The translations under genes and the position numbers were made by a program. From Liolophura sinensis (Eukaryota; Mollusca; Polyplacophora; Chitonida; Chitonidae), in assembly GCF_032854445.1 (NCBI RefSeq), contig NC_088303.1:30609265-30669264 (forward strand): a stretch of DNA of 60,000 nt, given 5' to 3'. Positions 54,385 to 60,000 of the stretch are shown here, in pieces (position 1 is the stretch's first letter; each line of letters opens with the position of its first letter). The notes under the pieces are model-generated. The model saw only the letters and a list, made by a program, of their open reading frames with translations, had not been told where the DNA came from and made no database searches.

Positions 54385-54423
54385 ATAATGGGTAAAACAC
54401 CAGTCAGATAAATAAATAAATAT
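54385..54423 (+). mobile_element. SINE-A tail fragment
   Basis: GGGTAAAACACCAGTCAGAT then AAATAAATAAAT. Only the last ~35 bp. Confidence 0.65.
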
Positions 54424-54515
54424 TCTGTTATGCCCGGTGTATTTGGAACGATCCGGCCTTGGACAAAATGTGTAGACGCTGTCTATACATAGGGTGTTAA
54501 CATCAAAGATATGAT

Positions 54516-54780
54516 TTTTTTTTTTTTTTGATTAGTGTTTTACGCCGTACTCAAGAATATTTCACTTATACGACGGCGGCCAGCATTATGGTGGGTGGAA
54601 ACCGGGCACAGCCCGGGGGAAACCCACGACCATCCGCAGGTTGCTGGCAGACCTTCCCACTTACGGCCGTAGAGGAAGCCAGCATGAGCTGGACGTGAAC
54701 TCACAGCGACCGCATTGGTGAGAGGCTCCTGGGTTATTACGCTGCGCTAGCGCGCTAACCAACTGAGCCACGGAGGCCCC
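54516..54780 (-). mobile_element. SINE-A, full-length with target-site duplication
   Basis: A T-run tail, then ATTAGTGTTTTACGCCGTAC, through all blocks to the intact tRNA head GCGCTAACCAACTGAGCCAC then GGAGGCCCC. Flanks TCAAAGATATGAT (54503-54515) and TCAAATATATGAT (54781-54793) are a 12/13 target-site duplication. One of the two best-preserved copies. Confidence 0.95.
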
Positions 54781-55117
54781 TCAAATATATGATGATTTGC
54801 CGACAATCCAAAGAGTGAAATGCATATATGTAAAACCTCGATTTAGTAAAAATCGCTATCATATGCATATTTTTGCCTTTGATGATGATTTTGATATCCT
54901 AACGAATGTGTCACCTTTTGGTGGCACAGTGATTACTTTGGGAAAGGAAATTAAGACTGCCGGGCATACCATAATATGGTAAAACATGGCACACAACCAT
55001 AATCTGCTTGAACCGTCAGTACTTCCGGAAATCTCTATAAACTTTAATCAGGACAAATGAAACATTTGCGGTTTACTTTCCACGGATGAAATGTTCAGTC
55101 TTATAGCGCATACAAAT

Positions 55118-55266
55118 ACGTACGTGGGGAGGAAGCAACCTGCGGAAGGTCGTGGGTCTTTCTCGGGCACTGCCCGGTTTCTTCTTACCATACTGCTGGC
55201 CACCGTCGTATAGGTGAAATGTTCTTGAGTACGGCATAAAACACCAATCAAATAAGTAAATAAACA
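55118..55266 (+). mobile_element. SINE-A, 5'-truncated
   Basis: GTGGGGAGGAAGCAACCTGC, GGGCACTGCCCGGTTTCTTC, GTGAAATGTTCTTGAGTACG and AATCAAATAAGTAAATAAAC. Confidence 0.9.
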
Positions 55267-56329
55267 AATGTTTTATGTTTACTTCAATCGAAATTATATT
55301 GAATATGTATGAAGCTTTGCTCTTTTCCAAAGGAAAGAAACAAAACAATATACATGTACAGCCTGATTATCAATGAGTTTATCCCTGGAGACCTTGGACA
55401 TCTGTCCTCGGAACAGGCTGATTCTCATAGGGGAACTTATCTCTTATATGTAGAACTGATAATGCTATTCACAGTTTGAGGTTACTTGGTTTATTTGATA
55501 CCGAATGATAATTGTTTTTCCTAGATATTTTTGTCTAATCTGTTAAAGCAGATTTTTTGTTGTATATTTTGATATTTGTTATTAAGTATTCGCAAAAGTC
55601 TTACTTTTACACAACATTCTGTATAAACGTTGTAATCCCCCAAAATCGCTCAAAGGAGAGATGACCTTATGTCAGCCTTGTTGACAACGTGAAAGACGCG
55701 GTGCATGACAATCTCGAAGTGAAAGCTTGCATGATTCGGGGAAAAAATGGACTGGTCGACTCATACCCGTGACAAAGTGCCAGACAGCACTTGCCACCAT
55801 TGTTTAGATCTCCCCACAGTAGGTCTCTGTGTCAGGTCATGCATGTTTATTTGCACATCAGCAAAACTTAGCCTCTATTGCATTCTGCGTACGAGGACGC
55901 GGATTTGATACTGTACCATGTGGCATCGGGTTCTGTGTTGGCGCTAGAGGGCGGGTGGTTGTGGTAGGGGGGGGGGGGGGGGTGTCGACGCTTTCTAACC
56001 GATCAACTCACCAATCACAGTTACAGGATTGTTGGCTTATCACTGATTACTCATTGGCGCTGATCATGCAGGTCGCCTGTGATTTATGACGTCACACATA
56101 AGCTCTACATTTATGACAGAGAGAAACTTAACCGCATTTTTCCACCGCTGAAAATGCTCCCATGTTATCAAGGTCAGACGGTGCCCTTCCAACACGCTGC
56201 TTACTGTGTCTGGCGTACTAGTAGACTCACCTTTGAACTTTAAAAATAGTTGAAGGATCGAGTTCTATTGTTTAACTAAAACAGTGTCAAAATCATGCGA
56301 AAGTGAATCTCAAACGTTCCACGTGTATT
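55267..56329. other. No gene recognised; long G-run
   Basis: About 15 G at 55966-55982 following GGTGGTTGTGGTAG. The 86-codon frame across it is an artefact. Confidence 0.5.
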
Positions 56330-56600
56330 TTGTTTTATTTATTTATTTATTTGATTGGTGTTTTACGCCGTACTCAAGAATATTTCACTTATACGACGGC
56401 GACCAGCATTATGATGGGTGGAAACCGGGTAGAGCCCGGGGCAAACCCACGACCATCCGCTGGTTGCTGTCAGACCTTCCCACGTACGGCCGGAGAGGAA
56501 GCCAGCATGAGCTGGAACTGGCAGCGACCGCATTGGTGAGAGGCTCCTGAGTCATTACACTGCGCTAGCACGCTAACCAACTGAGCCACGGAGGCTCCCT
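56330..56600 (-). mobile_element. SINE-A, full length
   Basis: TTTATTTATTTATTTGATTG, all middle blocks, CACTGCGCTAGCACGCTAAC then CAACTGAGCCACGGAGGC. The intact head is readable on minus. The AT-rich flanks make the target duplication ambiguous. Confidence 0.94.
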
Positions 56601-56713
56601 ATTTTATTTGTATACTGAAATAAATGAATACACAATCTCACATTCTTATACACCGAAGAGCTAAATCTGCATCTCTTGTCTGTCAACAACGTTACATCTG
56701 CTCACCAGAGTCA

Positions 56714-56943
56714 CCAAAGCGCAGTGACCCAGGAGCCTCTCACTAGTGCGGTTGCTATGAGTTGAAGCTCCGCTCATGCTGGCTTCCTCTCCGGCTGTAC
56801 GTGATGAGGTCTTGCAGAAACCTGCCGATGGTCGTGGGTTTTCAGAGCCCGGTTTCCTACCACCACAATGCTGGTCGCCGTTGTATATAAGTGAAATATG
56901 TTCGAGTACGGTGTTTATCAAATAAATAAATAAATAAATAGAC
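56714..56943 (+). mobile_element. SINE-A, head partly lost
   Basis: AAAGCGCAGTGACCCAGGAG, GAGTTGAAGCTCCGCTCATG, TACCACCACAATGCTGGTCG and an (AAAT)n tail. It lies 110 bp from an oppositely oriented copy. Confidence 0.92.
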
Positions 56944-57689
56944 AGAGTTACCTAATTATCTGACGTACAGATATCACACGATAGTGCGTAGTGGAAGACC
57001 AATGTTCTTCATGGAACGTTCGATGGAGCGAACGGTCACACGAACGTCGTCAATCGCTCATTGTTACCAAGGCTCCACGAACTGTGAGAACGGTGGAATC
57101 TACAAATTACCTGCCCAAAGCTGGGATTGATCCCCCATTTCCTTTGTCGTAAAGACTGAAAGATAAATGTTGCAATGATAACTACCCCTAGCCGTTATAT
57201 AAGAAGCTGTGCACATTACACGTCTTCATCTTTTACTGTAATTTTCGTTTTACGGAAGCTCTGATGGATTTTAAAGAAATTTTATTCAACGAATGAATAA
57301 TACAATGAATAACCATTCTGTATGTGCCCCATGGCAAACGTACAAGATTATGTCACACTTGTACATAGGTCTGTTTATCAAAACAATCAGCTATTTTGAT
57401 ACAATTATCTTATTTCATCTCGCTAATGATGGACATGAGCCCTTAAGGGTAGAAGCCCAGTAAGACAAAAGCCCTTAACTTAGGACATAAACAATTAGGA
57501 CACGACCCCTGTTTTTCAAAAATAAACATGAGTTCATAGAACGTATTTTAAATGCACAAATGCGTTTTTTTTAAGCAAATCATTTTATAATTTTTATAAT
57601 AAAATCAGATTGTCACAGTAAATATCGTTTTGAATAATACTGCCGGCAACATTGTCCAGTAAGATGAAAAAGTCCTCCGTGTAGGCCTA
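56944..57689. other. No gene recognised
   Basis: Short inverted words GAACGTTCGATGGAGCGAAC near 57017. Otherwise nothing recognised. Confidence 0.45.
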
Positions 57690-58480
57690 CTGCCAACACA
57701 CGTGTCATTTTTAGGTACTGCCATCACACAATATTTACTTAGCTATATAGAGAATAACAGGATTAAAAGTGCAGAGCATGAGAAAAAACAAAAACAAAAA
57801 AAAACAAAACAAAAAAACCCCCCAAAACAAAAAAAAATCCCAAAAAAGAGAGAAGTGACGACAATGTGATAACCTGGCAAATGGTCACACGTAACCGGTG
57901 AATCAATTCGTTAGAGTTGTACAAGGTCATTTTGGTACTGCTAACACATCAGATGTTGTCTTAGGGAATGTCAACACATACTCCTATAGATTAAACATAC
58001 ACAGGGCCAAGATACATGTAGATACTGTTTACGCACATTCCTAAACTGTACAAATTAGATAAAGAATGGATCATTTTAGGTACTGTCATCAGGCAGGTAT
58101 TAATTAGACATACACTGTTTCATTTTAGATTTTTCAACACACATTTCTTAAAGCCGACAAATACAGAGTAATTCTAGGTAGTAACAACACACATCCGTTT
58201 GTTAGACATATGGAGGGTGATTCTGTGTACTGTCAACATACATCCGTTTGTTAGACATATGGAGGTCGATTCTGTGTACTGTCCATACACATCCGTTAGT
58301 CAGACATATGGGGGGTGATTCTGTGTACTGTCAACACACATCCGTTTGTTAGACATGTGGAGGGTGATTCTGTGTACCGTCAACACACATCCGTTAGTCA
58401 GATATATGGAGGGTGATTCTGTGTACTGTCAACATATATCCGTTAGTGAAACACATGCAGGGTCGTTCTAGGTGCTTCTA
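57690..58480. repeat. Minisatellite, ~49 bp unit, degrading leftwards
   Basis: About six good units at 58185-58480 (CACATCCGTTTGTTAGACAT, ATGGAGGGTGATTCTGTGTA, CTGTCAAC). Increasingly diverged relatives extend left to about 57690 (TTTTAGGTACTGTCATCA). An A-rich/C stretch at 57780-57850 interrupts it. Confidence 0.85.
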
Positions 58481-58701
58481 GCACACATGCTTTATGCACA
58501 CAGTCTCGTGTGCGCGGGTCCTTTGGTACATCACTCTCCCTACTTGCATTATATTGTACAATGTCTGCACATGTGCCCTAAAACATATTGTGTATATCTA
58601 CATAATAAAAATGTGGTTCCGTGTTGCATGGACGTGAACTTTGTGATGTTGCTGTATAAGACTTGCCCACACTAAATTTCTTCCAACTTAAACTTTTATT
58701 C

Positions 58702-58850
58702 AAGTCCAGCTCATGGTGACTTCCTCTCCGGCCGTACGTGGGAAGGTCTGTCATCAACCTGCGGATGGTTGTGGGTTCCCCCTGGGCTTTCTCGGTTTCC
58801 TCCCACTATAATGCTGGCCCCCGTCGTATAAGTGAAATATTCTTTTAGTT
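58702..58850 (+). mobile_element. SINE-A, head missing
   Basis: CAAGTCCAGCTCATGGTGAC, CTCTCCGGCCGTACGTGGGA, CAACCTGCGGATGG and GTGAAATATTCTTTTAG, where the normal 3' end is cut short. Confidence 0.92.
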
Positions 58851-58989
58851 CTCAAAGTAAATTTATTTGCCGTTCGGTCATATGTCAGCTATGGACATGT
58901 TCTTATTAAGTCTGTATAACATCCAAAACGAGTCCACTACTGGCAATTGTACAAACACAGCAGCTTGTATGAGTCCTGTAAAGTAAAGA

Positions 58990-59130
58990 GGGAATTTAGT
59001 TGACCTATTGATGATGCGCCGAGTTCACCCATGTTGTAGATTACAAATGCCCTAGTTCACAAAAGTTACCTATTCCCTTATAATACGAAATTGGACATTT
59101 GTACTCTACAACATGGGTCGACTAGATGCA
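58990..59130. mobile_element. Short palindromic MITE (MITE-3)
   Basis: The left arm ACCCATGTTGTAGATTACAA then ATGCC is mirrored by ATTTGTACTCTACAACATGG then GTCG on the right. About 45 bp of spacer. Weak pairing continues outward (GATGATGCGCC with AGATGCACTC). No second copy in the window. Confidence 0.7.
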
Positions 59131-59699
59131 CTCTTAAATTCACAGGACATATATAAGCTGCTTAATGTTTATGAATGCCAATATTGAAAATCATTCAGAC
59201 ATGAATTCTCCGTGACCCTGATATGTACTATCTGCAGAGGTCACTGGAAAAGTAGAGTAAAGTACTTTTCAAAATTGCAGTTTCATTTTGTGTCAGCGAT
59301 GTATTGCTGAAAATAAATTACACAGAGGCCCCTGTTTGGCAAAAAGTATAAGTCATGCTAAGTATGACTTATGTCACGAAGTATACGCCTATTCATGTTA
59401 TTTTGAATAACTTCAGCATGGAGCCCTTAATCGCTTAACACGTCGTGAGTAAAAATATGCTCTATATTAAACACACGCAGGTAAAGGCTTAGCGGATCGA
59501 TTCGCTTGGCCGGGGAACCTTGCTGTACTGAGCTGATAATTTAGTGCTATATCGACCGTGGAGAGATCCGAAATAGACGCAATCACGTGGCTCTCAGCTC
59601 ACGTGGACTACACGCTGCGGATATGCACCACTACGTTTAGCTTGGTTTACAGTTGCAAAATCAACAACAAATCAAAAAGCACTAATCTTCCTTTGTTTT

Positions 59700-59765
59700 G
59701 GTAAGTCGTCTCTGTGAAGCAGCACAAGATAAAAGAGCAGAAATCCGTCCTGCAACAAGGGCACT
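59700..59765 (+). mobile_element. SINE-B internal fragment
   Basis: AAGTCGTCTCTGTGAAGCAG, then AAAAGAGCAGAAATCCGTCC and TGCAACAAGGG: the reverse complement of the CAGGACGGATTTCCACCGCT block of the 51-kb copy. Confidence 0.82.
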
Positions 59766-60000
59766 ATTTTAGGGTTGGAGGAAACCTGTTAGAGCTCGAA
59801 GGAAACTCATCTGTCTCCTTCAATAAAGCCGACTGTGGCTTTAAGTCAGAAGACTTGTCAGGTACTTGACGGAGGGCGGTAATTCACTTTGTGAAGTACG
59901 GTTTCCTCAACCCATCACACGTACAGTTGCATTAATGCCTAAATAAATAAATAAATAAATAAATAGGGTTGCAGGTTGCAGCTGTGTTGAAATCTGAAAT
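59766..60000. other. No gene recognised
   Basis: GGTTGGAGGAAACCTGTTAG may be SINE-derived. An (AAAT)n tract lies at 59940-59966, which could be the tail of a diverged SINE. Confidence 0.4.

Overview
The window reads as nuclear DNA of an invertebrate animal, most likely a mollusc or another lophotrochozoan. It is AT-rich and has no compact operon-like genes. It is crowded with minisatellites and with tRNA-derived SINEs, including the family ending in CAAATAAATAAAT whose body reads GTGAAATATTCTTGAGTACG, which I associate with molluscan genomes. The phylum is inference: no ribosomal, mitochondrial or long protein sequence here settles it. Almost every open frame longer than 100 codons lies inside a tandem array or a transposon and is not a gene.

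Protein-coding content is sparse and exonic. I judged exons by reading frame together with splice sites. The best candidates are: an acidic exon at 11127-11305 (+); a terminal-type exon at 21136-21349 (+); a glycosyltransferase family 7 C-terminal-like exon at 32284-32409 (+); a 69-bp leucine-rich-repeat exon at 35515-35583 (+) with a decayed relative at 21.96 kb; a pair of homologous C-terminal exons at 26.5 kb (-) and 36.5 kb (+), both ending in MKCIEVGFDxPD; an exon with a signal peptide and CUB-like spacing at 41829-42144 (-); a start-type exon at 41475-41610 (+); a transmembrane terminal exon at 28717-28883 (-); and a terminal exon at 35041-35385 (-). None gives a complete gene, and I cannot say which belong together.

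Region by region: 0-14 kb is dominated by minisatellites (units of about 57, 47, 56, 22/19, 21, 31, 43 and 54 bp) surrounding one exon. 14-26 kb holds SINEs, a tandem duplication split by a MITE, and scattered exon relics. 26-37 kb holds a 27-bp-based array, several exons, and a 0.5-kb inverted duplication that carries a SINE. 37-49 kb has 55-bp and 25-bp arrays and, at 41.8-45.2 kb, a small CUB-like family. One copy of that family sits inside a MITE, which looks like gene-fragment capture. 50-60 kb is rich in SINEs, three long (TA)n tracts and a 49-bp array.

Three SINE families recur: SINE-A (about 20 copies, full length about 265 bp), SINE-B (tail GAGTGAGTGAGTG read on its minus strand) and SINE-C (tRNA head, then a body containing GTCGGTATAATGTGAC). 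A palindromic MITE family (MITE-1, about 220-260 bp) is present in four copies. The most interesting items are the MITE-borne CUB fragment, the LRR exon pair with mostly synonymous differences, the exon-plus-SINE inverted duplication, the minisatellite that begins at a splice donor, and the minisatellite apparently seeded from a SINE-B tail.
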